From Chara braunii (Eukaryota; Streptophyta; Charophyceae; Charales; Characeae), in NCBI GenBank assembly GCA_003427395.1, contig BFEA01000197.1:2312977-2336808 (forward strand): DNA of 23,832 nucleotides, given 5' to 3'. The notes beneath the pieces are model-generated. The model ran no database searches, had not been told where the DNA came from, and saw only the letters and a list, made by a program, of their open reading frames with translations. Shown here piece after piece: positions 8,966 to 18,576 of the stretch. How positions within the stretch are numbered: the first letter of the stretch is position 1; every line of letters begins with the position of its first letter. A program made the translations under genes and the position numbers.

Positions 8966-9352
8966 GTTTGTCGGTGGGATAGGATTTCATTAGAGTCCTT
9001 CTTCCACCTTGATCAATCACGAGCTGTTTTGAAGGAAGAAGAAAGAGAGACAGGAAGTAGGCCTTTGTTGACGACAGGTTTCTTAGGGGAACTTTGAACT
9101 CTTCAGTGGGTGATCCGGTGGACCAATAGATGGGCGTCTGATGTTGACGTTTTGTCCAGCAGGGTGTCCCTTACTCGCTTGACCCACGTTGGTTGAGCAA
9201 TCTTGTGCTGCGCTACTGGAGTTTCTGCCTGAGATTGGGGGAAAGATTGTGATGACAGTTGGGCAACAGATGATTTGTGATTCTTTGTGACCTGATTATC
9301 CGAATTTCAGTTTATTCCTTCTTTTTCTCTGTCCTATGCGGTGAGAACTCTT
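8966..9352. other. No gene seen
   Basis: Unremarkable mixed sequence with short open frames on the plus strand that show no recognisable domain. Confidence 0.3.
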
Positions 9353-9362
9353 TTTTTCCCCC

Positions 9363-9592
9363 TTTTTTTTTTTTGGTAAGGCCCTTGTGCAAGGCCTCTA
9401 TCCCAGTGGCGGTAGGAGAACCACCGGGATTGAGGCTTTGCCTGGTGGGCCGCTCCATCTATTGGTGGGGAGCATCACCTGCTGGAAACTGGGTCCAGTG
9501 TCCCTTGAATACATCAAATTCTTGTATAACAACATTTTGGAACTCTTGGGACCCTGCATTGATTGCCCTGGGTCTCAGGGGATTGACTGTGC
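9363..9592 (-). mobile_element. Retroposon family B, copy 2
   Basis: On the minus strand the order is: module with ACAGTCAATCCCCTGAG...CAGGGCAATCAATGC (plus 9556-9591), a spacer of about 45 nt, the core AAGGGACACTGGACCC (plus about 9451-9505), a long imperfect hairpin (plus arms 9391-9409 and 9421-9438), then poly(A) (T-run 9363-9374). The hairpin loop TTCTCCTACC resembles TGCTCTTACC of the 17.1-kb copy although the stem sequence is quite different. No target-site duplication is certain. Confidence 0.65.
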
Positions 9593-9844
9593 AGGGTATA
9601 TTTCTTTAAGAGAAACTATGCCGTCGGTAGCCTGGGAGGAAAGAACAGGTTGCCATCTTGGACCAGGGGGGCACCGGGACTCATGGCTGTCTCCCCGCTT
9701 CCAATCATAAAAAATTGACAGTAGTTGTAAAGCTTGCGCTTGGAAAATGCTTAGGAGCAGCTGAGCAGATGAAACCGGTAGTACTTAGATGATCAGATAC
9801 TGTCCCACAGACACTCCAGGGCCAGCGGGTGGGGGAGGAAGGGA

Positions 9845-10144
9845 TCAGTGAATTCCTGAGCAGGTCGTAACGGCATGGAAATGCAGCGAATAATCCCTTT
9901 CCAACTCTACCCTTTGCCCCCCTTGCGGCCCCGTCCCCTCTTCCCGTTGATGCTCGGGTTGATGTTCCTGTTGCAGGGCCTGTCGCTGACCCTGCCTGTC
10001 TCCTGTCCAGCTCTCTTTTGCCACCCAGCCCTCCCGTTTCCCTCCCAGCCACTCCTCGCAAATCCGGGAGATGATTCTGTCGATATCCACCCTGGTGTGA
10101 GCCAGGCTCAGTTTTCCCTTGACAGTCTGAACTTCTCTCACACA
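9845..10144 (-). other. Uncertain hydrophilic protein remnant
   Basis: A minus-strand frame of about 98 codons (9845-10141) reads as a charged peptide with Gln/Glu/Arg-rich stretches, and another frame overlaps it. It lies directly downstream, on the same strand, of the poly(A) end of retroposon A copy 2. I recognise no domain. It could be a fragment of a LINE ORF1 or of another transposon protein, or chance. Confidence 0.15.
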
Positions 10145-11000
10145 TTTTTATTTTATTTTAATGGGGACAAATGCTCCAATCTATTCGTGGGGAGCAGCAT
10201 GTGCTGCGAACCGGGCCCGGCGTCCCATATAGAATTGAACAAATTGTTTCAGATACCGGGGCCATTACCTGGCTTCAGCTGAGAACAGTCTTTGGACACT
10301 TGAGGTAATTCAGAAAACATGGGGAGAATCATGAATACCTATTGACCTATTAAGAAATTAGTAAATTACTCCTGCAACAAGCCATCACAGAGGTCTTTCG
10401 AAAGCTCAAAACCCTCAGAATCCTTAACAAACCCTTCTACAGCTCTCCAACACTGTCTTACTCCCTGCCGAGCTCTTCCAGGCCTCACACCCCCACACTG
10501 CTGGGTTACAGGGTGACAAGACTCGTCCCAGCTCCAACCAGCGTCGTCCCAGCAACAACCCTTGGTTGCCCCTTGGAATGCCCGCCCCCAAGCATCCCCA
10601 GATATCTCTACCAGGCCTCACGCTCCTGCGTCGCAGGTTACAGGGCAACACCCCAGCACCAGCCAGCGTCGTTCTAGCATCGAACGACCGCAGATCACTG
10701 AGTATAACAGCACCGAAACCACCTAAGATGAGCTGCTAGGAGTCCACAGAGTCCTAAAACGTTCTTAAGACCACCCAAAGCAGCCCAGAACAAGGAACGT
10801 ACTTGTGGAAAAAATGAGAACCAACTGAGATTATCTGGGAGCCAATGTAAGCAATAGCCATGCAACCCCAATACTATTCCGCAGACCATCCTACAGCTGC
10901 CTCAGCCCTCCCATCCCAGATACCCAGCTCTACCAGGTCTCACACCCCCAACGGCCAAGTTACAGGGCGGCGCGACCCACCCCAGCACCTAGCGTTGTCT
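10145..11000 (-). mobile_element. Retroposon family A, copy 2
   Basis: On the minus strand, tandem units carrying CTGTAACC (plus 10959-10967, where it is degraded, 10636-10644 and 10504-10512) are spaced 132 nt for the last pair. They are followed by a segment ending near CTTTCGAAAGA (about 10396), a linker of about 110 nt, GCCAGGTAATGGCCCCGG (plus about 10254-10274), the folded core (about 10163-10225) and an A/T-rich tail (10145-10160). The units also contain GACGCTGGNNGGAGCTGGG and GTGTGAGRCCTGG words. The core stem GCTGGG/CCCAGC is partly broken here. Confidence 0.6.
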
Positions 11001-11443
11001 TCTCTCACACTGTCCTTCTCCTCTTGCATTTCCAAATGATTCCCTTGATTTGCAGCAGTCAGGGGCTTCTCCCCTTCTACTTCCTGATGATCAGGATGTA
11101 CTGAGTCTGTCACCCCCATCTGCTTCCTTTCTCTTGCCTCTCTCTCGCCTGACTGCACTCTCATTACTTCCATTGGTCTCCCCGTCACATGTCTTCCGTC
11201 TGGTGGATGGTCCATGCTTGTCCCATTGTCTTCTCCTTGACCCACTGCTGCCTTCTCTTTAATCCAAAGATGTCCCAATGTTGTATGTGAGCACAGCGTC
11301 CTGCCTGGCACCAGACCCCCATGGCTACCTGTTGGACCGGCAAATGGCGAGATATGAAGCTGGCGGAACAGAGAGTGCCTCATAGCCCCCTGATAAAACA
11401 ATAGGAATTCCTGACCTTTTGCCCACTTATATCCTAGCCTCAT
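10985..11443 (-). other. Possible decayed ORF upstream of retroposon A copy 2
   Basis: A minus-strand frame open for 167 codons (10940-11443) is rich in Glu, Lys, Arg, Gln and Gly with little low-complexity character. Its last part runs into the tandem units of the retroposon. Its position just upstream of the 3' part of a poly(A) retroposon, on the same strand, would fit an ORF1 or gag-like protein, but I see no zinc knuckle, coiled coil or known domain. Chance or antisense origin is not excluded. Confidence 0.2.
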
Positions 11444-12195
11444 GTTGACTACATAGGAGACAAATGATTTTTATTTTTTTTTACTATTATTATGAGATCA
11501 TTGAGATGTCAATTTGAGAAAAGATATTTCATCAGTGCATGCACCGTGTAATAATGACTTTTTGTCACCACGAATCGTTGATTAATGTCTAATCTCTTTG
11601 GTTTCGTTATATCAATTCTTAATTAGGAGCTAGTGACTTAAATCAATCAAATCAAGTGATCTGAAAAAGAAGGATGAGCAAAATTATCCTTAGCTATGAT
11701 TAGCCAGTGGAAAGAAGGTACAAAAGAGAGATGGACAAGTATGAGTTGACTAACCCTGTGCCCTAATCCAAGTTCCTTGTCATTTCTCTCTTCTCACTTT
11801 TTTTTCTTTTTCTTGCAGCTTGGCCTTGTTTGACGGCAACCAGGATGAAAAGGGGAAAGTTGGGATGTAGTAGGAAGGGAGGGAGAGAACTCACTTGGCT
11901 CAGCTGCTAATGTCGACTTGTACTCCTTCAGTGATTGGTTTGATCAGACTTGAAGACTCATCAGTCTGATTGCATCAGACTTGACACCCCGTCAGCTCAC
12001 CTGTACGTATGTACTCCTGGTCCTCTCTCCATTGTCTTGCTCACCTTCGTCGATCCTGATGCCCTTCCCTTCCTACTTGAATCTCCTCTTCCTCCATGAC
12101 CCTGATCGCCACCCTTCACACCCGCTCGTCCTCCTCCCCCTTTCATCCCTTCTCTACCAGTGGTTCAGACTACACTTTTCCTATTGTCACTGTTC
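11444..12195. other. No gene seen
   Basis: AT-rich until about 11820, then mixed and pyrimidine-rich. A short motif, (G)TCAGACTTGA, recurs near 11944 and 11972. The 133-codon plus frame (11981-12382) is Ser/Leu/Pro-rich and crosses a repeat, so I do not call it. Confidence 0.35.
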
Positions 12196-12320
12196 CGTAT
12201 TTCAACATTTCAGGGTGTACCAACTGAGCTTGGCCAGTTGGGCCGCGGAATTTATTTTCAAGCGGGGAGGGGTGCAGCGCGGTCGGGAGCGCTGCGCCCC
12301 GTCCGGTACTAGAATTGCGG
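12196..12320 (-). repeat. Dispersed repeat with tRNA-like box A and a GC-rich hairpin
   Basis: On the minus strand AAGCTCAGTTGG (plus 12220-12231) and the following TACACC...TGTTGAAATA match the SINE-like sequence at 8823-8965. Next to it, GGGGTGCAGCGC and GCGCTGCGCCCC (about 12272-12303) form a 12-bp stem with one G-T pair and an 8-nt loop. The same GC-rich words form the arms of the inverted repeat at 7695-7808. Confidence 0.5.
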
Positions 12321-13349
12321 GAGCACGACACAGCACGCGTGGCGAGGCAAGCGCGGAGCGAAACGTGAACAGAGCTGTGTGAAGTAGTATGATGGGCGTA
12401 AATCGGCCATGGCGTGCGTTGGAGATTTCGTGGAGGCAAGGTAGGAGGGGGACGTGCGGTGGCAGATTGTCGGTTGCAATGGAGTGGAATTGGGATTGTG
12501 CTGAGGAGAAGGTGGGTGGGTCGAGCGGGGGCTCGATGGTGGGGGATTTCCTGTACAGTACTTGCCCTTTTTACTCTGTCTCTCCTTTTTCTTGATTTAG
12601 TGGCCTCCAGATCGTTGGGCAGGGACTGAACTCTCTGTGAGGTCGCGTCAACAGGCTTGGCGTGGTTACTCGCAACGCAATCGCATTTGGGCAGTGATAA
12701 GGAGGTGATTGTGTCCTACCAAATCTATTATGGTTAATGCAGCTTGCCGAGGGGCTATATTAGCATGGGCTATGGGGAGGCGAACATGCCCCTCCCGCAG
12801 GAAGAGGCGGGGGCTGAGTTTGGACTCTACAGCGGCAGGGCAGTTGGATCAAGGGACTTTGAGAGTGGAGCGCTACGTGATGGATTTCACGGACCGAGAC
12901 TTCAGGTGTTTCAAGGCGACTTCACGCAGCGATGAAATCTCCAGTAACTCTTGAGGCATGACCTATTTTTGTTATGCTTAGGTTTTATGTCTTTTTTTCT
13001 TTTTCCTGGCATGGGAATTTCTTAGAAAATTTCTTGGATGGAAATTATGAGTTCTTAGTTGATCTCAATCGGTAGTTTGTAATTTTTCTTGTTGATTTCG
13101 AGATCTGGTTTTAGATCGTTATGGTTCTCTCATACACAATTAATTGTTGAATTGTTTTTCTGCCTAGTATTTCCTAATTTAGTGTCTGAGCGATTTTTTG
13201 AACCTTGGGGTTTTGGAAATCGGAGCCGCAAGTCCTTTTGGACATCTGATCTTGATCTTTAAAAAAATGATCCAAAGTCCTATTCGGACATCCTATTCGT
13301 AAATGTTAATAATATTTCATATAGGTTTTCTCAATTCGTCGTAGATCTA
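12321..13349. other. No gene seen
   Basis: GC-richer to about 12950, then T-rich. A 63-codon frame at 12744-12935 and an overlapping 81-codon frame show no known domain. From 12960 on the DNA is AT-rich with no open frame. Confidence 0.3.
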
Positions 13350-13418
13350 TTTTCTAATTTGTCATGATTCGGTTTTCTAAATTGTCATGATTCGATTTTC
13401 TAATTTGTCATGATTTGT
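13350..13418. repeat. Three-copy 23-bp tandem repeat
   Basis: Units TTTTCTAATTTGTCATGATT plus three bases start at 13350, 13373 and 13396. They differ by only one to three bases from each other. Confidence 0.9.
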
Positions 13419-13604
13419 GATGAATTCTACCTATCTAATGACCTTGGTTACTTTGACTATTTTGTTTTAAACTTTCAAACTTTGACGTGATTTTCCATGT
13501 TCCAATTAGTGTTTCCTGATAAGGCGTCTCTCATTGGAGACGGTTAGCAAATCTTCTTAGGTGTGTCTGTTGCTGTCATAATTGCAGATTTGTGGTTTTT
13601 CAAT

Positions 13605-14744
13605 ATCAGAACGACGCTGGTCGGTGCTGGGGTGTTGCCCTGTAACCTGCGAAAACAGGACCATGATGCTTGGTAAAAAAATCTGGGGATGCTTAGGGGT
13701 GGGCATCTCACAGAATAATCAAGGGTTGCTACTTGGAAGATATCGGCAGGAGCTGGGGTGAGTTGTGCTGCCCTGTAACCTAGGGGTGGGGTGTGAGGCA
13801 GGGCAGACTTAGGCAGAGAGTATGATTGCGTTGACGAGCCTGAGTAGGGTTGTTAAAGTCTCCTTGACTGCTTTGCAAATTATCAACTAGGTTTTATATT
13901 TTAATTTTTTTAACAGGTGGGAAGTTCGTAGGGGGGTGTAACAGGGTAAGGGCCTTAGTCTTCGTAAGTAGGTCAGAAGAACGTGGTTGGGACGACGTAG
14001 GCCGCTGCTGGAGTGTTGCTCTGTAACCTGGGGGAGCGTGAGGCTTGGGAAGCTTTGTCGAGGGAGGAAGGCAAAACCACCACGTTCGACGCAGCCGTTG
14101 TTGGGGTTTTATCCCTGTCACCTAGGGGCGTGCGGCTAATGGAAGTTGTCGAGGGAGAAAGGCACTCCTTGCCGTCTATACCAGGCTGGTCGGTACCAGG
14201 GCATGGTGGTGCCCTGTAACCCTAGCACAGGGGGTTATGAGACCAGTCGCGCTTAGGTTCGAGGACTGATCACAAGGGGTTTGTTTTTTCCAATTGTTGC
14301 GTGGGAAGTTTGCTAGTCGGTGGTTTCGGTTCGAATTTTTTGGGACAACCAAGGGTAGCTGTTGGGATGACGCTGGCCGGAGCTAGGGCGAGTCGTGTTG
14401 CTTTGTAACCTAGTCGGGTGGGGGTGTGAGACCTGGGAGAGCTCAACAGGGAATAAGACAATGTTGGACAGTTTTAGAGAGCTTTGTTTGGGAGTCGAGG
14501 AGTTCTGAGCATTCGAAAAGAGGTAAGTAGTCATTCATAGTTTTTTAACCTCTCCTTTAATTCTCTTGAATTTCTTCAATAGTTCTTACATTGATTCTCA
14601 ATCGAAGCCGGGTAATGGCCCCGGTATCTCAAATGACTTTTGTAACTCTATATAGGACGCTGGGCCCGGTTCCCAGCACGTGCTGCTCCCCACGAATAGA
14701 CTGGAGCATTTTTGTTCTTAAGAAGAAAAAAAAAAAAAAAAAAA
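13605..14744 (+). mobile_element. Retroposon family A, copy 3
   Basis: Six units centred on CCTGTAACC or a close variant lie at about 13639, 13772, 14020, 14114, 14213 and 14402. Repeated words are GACGCTGG(C/T)CGG(A/T)GCTGGGG before the centre and GTGTGAG after it. The first pair is 133 nt apart, matching the 132-nt spacing in copy 2. The block ends with GCATTCGAAAAGAGG (about 14510-14525). A linker, GAAGCCGGGTAATGGCCCCGG (14604-14624), the core with GCTGGG/CCCAGC and GCTCC/GGAGC stems (about 14653-14706) and an A-run (14726-14744) follow. The 5' limit is unknown. No coding sequence is apparent. Confidence 0.6.
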
Positions 14745-14822
14745 TCTCCTCTTCCTTTGTACAGCCCCCCCTTGAATCAACAAAATTTGATGACGTACCG
14801 CTGACCTTTTTGAGCCTTTTTC

Positions 14823-14918
14823 ACTATTAATCTTCACTAGCCAACAACTAAGGAGGAGTCTACAAAAAAAACTATTAATCTTCACTAGCCAACAACTAAG
14901 GAGGAGTCTACAAAAAAA
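14823..14918. repeat. Perfect 48-bp tandem duplication
   Basis: Two identical 48-bp units, 14823-14870 and 14871-14918, each end in a short A-run, and a 6-nt start of a third unit follows. The duplication lies between retroposon A copy 3 and the LINE fragment. Confidence 0.95.
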
Positions 14919-14923
14919 ACTAT

Positions 14924-16387
14924 TTGTGTCAGTGCTTGCCAAAATCCTGCGTCCTCCACCTGAGGAGTTTATATCTTATAATGCTCTTATCCCAAATGTT
15001 GAAAAGCAATCTGCTCGCCCATTGCCATAGAGTTGGGGAAAGACTAGACCAGATCCTCTTTGCCCTCCCACTCGCATGGGTGCGGACTCTTTGGCGGGGG
15101 CCAATTGTAGAGGAAGGAGACTGGGTGGTGTTAAGAGGCGACGCAACCCGGGTGGGGCAAGTAATAACAGTTAGACCGGGGGAGGTGCTGGTAAACCTGT
15201 TTTATCGAACACTATAGAATCACCTGATCAGAGGGGTGTCGGATGAAGTCTTCTGGATCGATGTTAAAACTCTTCACAGAGTAAGAGTCCCAAGCGTAAA
15301 CGAATCCTGGGTAGCATTCTGGCCAGAGGTGCCAATCCAGGATCTTCCCATGGACATAGCGGAATGGAGATGGAAGATTCCAACAAGAAACGGAAGACCC
15401 AGATACCGGTACCTCCATACACTAGAAGTTAAAGCGACCTATCGGATGGTCAAGACTGGACTAAATCTTAAAGATCGCATCGTTGATCGTTGGGCACGAC
15501 ACCTCAATGTTCCAATGGAATACCTGAAACTCATTAAATGGTTCAAAGAGGTGAAAAATAAACCAGCCAAGTCTGTGTTGCTTCAATGGCAGATTAACCA
15601 TCACTGCCTCCCAACGAATGCATGGCTCATTGATCATACCCACCCGGAGCAGAAAGGGATGGCTCTCCCTTGGTGCCATGCATGCAAGGAAGGTTTCCCC
15701 TCTCGAAAGATCAACGAGACGATAGAACACCTCTTCCTGCAGTGCCCCGCCTCTATTCTTACATGGCGCGAATGAGTCCAGGTCTGGAACCATTTAGACA
15801 CAGACAGAGATTGGCCATGGGAATGGAGAGCCCTGCTAACCGGTCACTGGACTGCCCAATCCTCGTCCTTTACATCCGAGTTATTTAGGATTGGGAGGGA
15901 AGCTGTGTTATGGGTCATTTGGCGACGCAGATGCATCCTAGTACTTGAGAATGCCCATGTTGGAAGTGGCGAAACATCGGAAATGATCAAAGACAGGATT
16001 GAAACAGTAATCAGAGCTCGGTGGAGGAAGAAGGAACAAGAAATGAGAGCTCTCACAAAAAGAGCTGACATTACCCAAAAGCTAAACAAATTCTGCATGG
16101 ACTGGTTGGGGGGGGGACAGGGGGAACGGATTGCATGGATACAATGGGATGGCTGGCTTTTGGATGGCAATGATCGCCTAGATAAATCTCAGAAGGATTA
16201 TCGATTGCTTTTCCACAAATGGACTGAAATCTCTAGCGGCATCCCACTCCCCCCGGCCTCTGAGTTCCCTGATCTCTTCCCCCCATCACACAATACCTTA
16301 GTCGAGCTGAGCTGGTTTGGCCGAGATACTGTGGTGCCCGCCCATCACAATCAGGGTGGGATCGGTCAGGATGGAGAAAGGGAATAG
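14924..16387 (+). pseudogene. LINE (non-LTR retrotransposon) ORF2, C-terminal fragment
   Basis: One frame runs from about 14924 to a TAG at 16385-16387, interrupted only by TAG at 15215-15217 and TGA at 15773-15775. The middle part (15236-15775) ends in a zf-RVT type zinc motif: W-x-C-H-A-C (Cys codons at 15674 and 15683) followed by ETIEHLFLQC, giving C-x2-C...H-x4-C, preceded by LLQWQINHHCLPT. This motif caps the C-terminus of many plant and fungal LINE ORF2 proteins. The last part (from 15905) contains VLWVIWRRRC and a basic, helical stretch, as in the ORF2 tail. Reverse transcriptase and endonuclease domains are absent, as expected of a 5'-truncated copy. Recognisable protein begins around 15000. 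The 3' UTR runs into the module at 16601. Confidence 0.75.
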
Positions 16388-16687
16388 GAGGACTAGGTCT
16401 CTGCCCCAATCGCCCCCTGGACGCAGAACCTGCCTCCCCATTCCCCCCTCACACCTGGCCGGTCTACCTAAAGATATGGCTGGGAGGACAGGCCCCAGTA
16501 TCTGCAGTACTTGTTGAACAAAGGAAGTAGGGACTAGCAGGTAGATGTATATCGGGCGCCTGACTCAAGGTGAAGAGGTCCCCCCGGCTTCAGTATCCTG
16601 CTCAATCAATCCCCTGGACCCCAGGGTAATCAATGCTGGGAGGATCCCACAACTGTGTGTTAAGATGTAGTCCAAGCTCAAAAAAAA
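16388..16687 (+). other. LINE 3' UTR with shared hairpin module and A-run
   Basis: Downstream of the ORF2 fragment, TCAATCAATCCCCTGG...CCAGGGTAATCAATGCTGGGAG (16602-16642) forms a CCCTGG/CCAGGG hairpin. It is followed by a spacer and eight A at 16680-16687, a plausible LINE end. The same module heads the family B retroposons. A preceding GGTGAAGAGGT (about 16569) also recurs near 8609 and, as GGTGAAGAGAT, near 16840. Confidence 0.5.
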
Positions 16688-16918
16688 GTAGTCAGCGCTG
16701 ATCTTTTGAGTATTCTAGAAGCAATTGAGCATGACGGATCTAATTGCAACTAAGCTTGGTTTTGGAGTGGGCGGTTCCTCTGATTAGCACCAGTCCCTAG
16801 TATCAGTCCCTAGCGTTTTATCTGATGCCCTTTTATAAGGGTGAAGAGATACATAAGAGATTGGCTGCCCTGCATGCTCACACATGGCTATTTTACTGGA
16901 TATTACACAGGATCTGCT

Positions 16919-17218
16919 CAGTCAATCCCCTGGGTTGCAGGGCAATCAATGCTGGCAGACTCCATAGCCACTATTCTCACAGGGTCTGCCCAGTCAATCC
17001 CCTGTGTTGCAGGGTAATCAATGCTGGCAGATCTCACAAATCACTGTTCTCATCTTCTCAAGACATGTTTGTTTCAAGGGACGCTGGACCCGTTTTCCAG
17101 CAGGTGATGCTCCCCACTAATAGATGGAGCCTCTCCCCAGGTGTTAGTGGTGTCTGCTCTTACCAGCAGCACTAACACTGGCGGGGTTGTGTGTTTAAAA
17201 AAAAAAAAAAAAAAAAAA
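16919..17218 (+). mobile_element. Retroposon family B, copy 3, with duplicated 5' module
   Basis: Two tandem modules (CAGTCAATCCCCTG...GGCAATCAATGCTGGCAG at 16919-16958; a near copy at 16991-17030) are followed by a spacer and the core AAGGGACGCTGGACCCG (from 17076). The hairpin CCAGGTGTTAGTG (17137-17149) with CACTAACACTGG (17170-17181) comes next, then an A-run (17197-17218). The loop TGCTCTTACCA matches the 8.7-kb copy although four stem positions differ with pairing kept. Confidence 0.7.
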
Positions 17219-17417
17219 GCAATCTGCTCGGACATGTAATTTTCTATTAATAGGCTCGTTTCTCCTTGCCTCCTTCTCAAAACTTTTGTCCGATATTGCT
17301 TTCTCCCTTCTTTCTAGGATATGGGGATTCACTCCGTCCAAGTGGAAAACGAAGTACAATCATTGAGGTGGTGACTTCTGTGGCCATTTTTGAACTATCT
17401 CGCAATACTCGCCTCCC
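17219..17417. other. No gene seen
   Basis: Pyrimidine-rich mixed DNA without coding signal. Confidence 0.3.
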
Positions 17418-17675
17418 TTCCCAAATTTAATCTAATGCTGATTCCTCTTTGTTTAGCTGTATCGCACCTGAGATCCGCATTCTAAATCTCCAAGGGCATT
17501 CCTCACTAACCACTGTTAACATCAACACTATTGATGTTATGTCTTCCTTCTTCCTTCCTACACCACTCTCCTCTTTCTCGGAGATTCAGTCTGATGCTGA
17601 TTCCTCTTTCCAATATCTATAACACATCTGAGACCTGCATTCTCACTCTCCAACTTGAAGGGCACTTCTCTCTGA

Positions 17676-17712
<37 letters not shown>

Positions 17713-18170
17713 GTGAACAAGATATGTCAGTATCCATTCAAGGGCCAGATGGTAAGCAGCCCATAATAGTTTTCCTACGAGTTATCAAATATAGTAATAT
17801 TGTTGTTGTTGTACTCTCTGACCTATGTTGACGTCAACACCATTGACGTCATTTAAGTCACTTGACTTTATTCATAGTAGAGAGTGCTCTGACCATGGGG
17901 GTATACTCGCAGGACTCAATCTGTTATGTCGATACTCACTTTCAATGTATGGAAGAAGATGTAGATTGAAGTTGCTTTCTCCTTACTGAAATAGAGCACC
18001 CGAAACCCACACTTTAGCTCTCCAAGGGCAATACCCGCCAACCACCGTCGGCGTCAACCCTACGACGTCAACCCTACGACGTCACACGAGTCATCAAGTG
18101 TGCAATTAAGAGTGCGCTGACCACAAAGGTATGTACGCAGAATTCAACATGCTCTGTGGTTGATCTCCTA
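17418..18170 (+). repeat. Diverged long tandem repeat, about three copies
   Basis: Shared words are CTGATGCTGATTCCTCTTT (about 17435 and 17592), CACCTGAGATCCGCATTCT or close variants, CTCCAAGGGCA (about 17490 and 18018), and a palindromic segment. In the last two copies, AGAGTGCKCTGACCA and TRTACKCGCAG also recur near 17880-17910 and 18110-18140. One copy is split by the insertion at 17679-17813. Homologous stretches in the other two copies act as empty sites. Confidence 0.6.
17679..17813 (-). mobile_element. Short poly(A) retroposon with 11-bp target-site duplication
   Basis: The 135-bp insert is flanked by CTCTCTGACCT at 17668-17678 and 17814-17824. Read on the minus strand it starts TACAACAACAACAA, contains about 100 nt of unique sequence, and ends in a poly(A) tail of about 31 (T-run to 17709). 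A CAA-rich start, poly(A) tail and target duplication suggest a SINE or a short LINE end. No box A/B is obvious. The sibling repeat copy near 17500 lacks it. Confidence 0.8.
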
Positions 18171-18576
18171 CAGAGCTTGAATTGGGATGCCAGCCACGTC
18201 AGTCGGTGACATGGTGCATTCTGGTGAAGTGGCAAAAATGGACAATGTGACAAAACAGCGTGATATTTATTTCACGGTCTAAATCTTTTTTTTTTTTTTT
18301 CCATGGAGAGACCACAATCTAATCTATGTAATGAACCCAGATCGTGAAGACAGATGTCAACAATGCAAGGCCAGATGCAACACCCCACTTTAGTAATCAA
18401 CAGTCCGAAGGAGTATCTGAAGTAATTTCAATGTGCCACGTGGCAATTCTAATTAGTCCCTCATCAGCGTTGGAGCAATGTCATCATGAAGACCACCAGG
18501 TACGTATCACGATCTCTCCACAGTCCTGATTTTACTCTCCCTCGCAACCAGTCACCTCATGTAAGTAGTGTGGACA
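18171..18576. other. No gene seen; poly(T) run
   Basis: Contains an approximately 16-T run ending near 18300, which may be a retroposon tail in reverse, and GCCACGTGGC at about 18436, a perfect 10-bp palindrome with a G-box core. No open frame of interest. Confidence 0.3.

Noticed and set aside
9345-9547. GAACTCTT direct repeat as target-site duplication of retroposon B copy 2
   Set aside because: The right copy falls inside the element, between its core and its upstream module, so it is probably coincidence.
10395-14525. One large foldback transposon with tandem-repeat inverted ends spanning 10.4-14.5 kb
   Set aside because: Each end continues outward into the same linker, folded core and poly(A), and a third copy exists at 4.7-5.2 kb, so two outward-facing retroposon copies explain the symmetry better.
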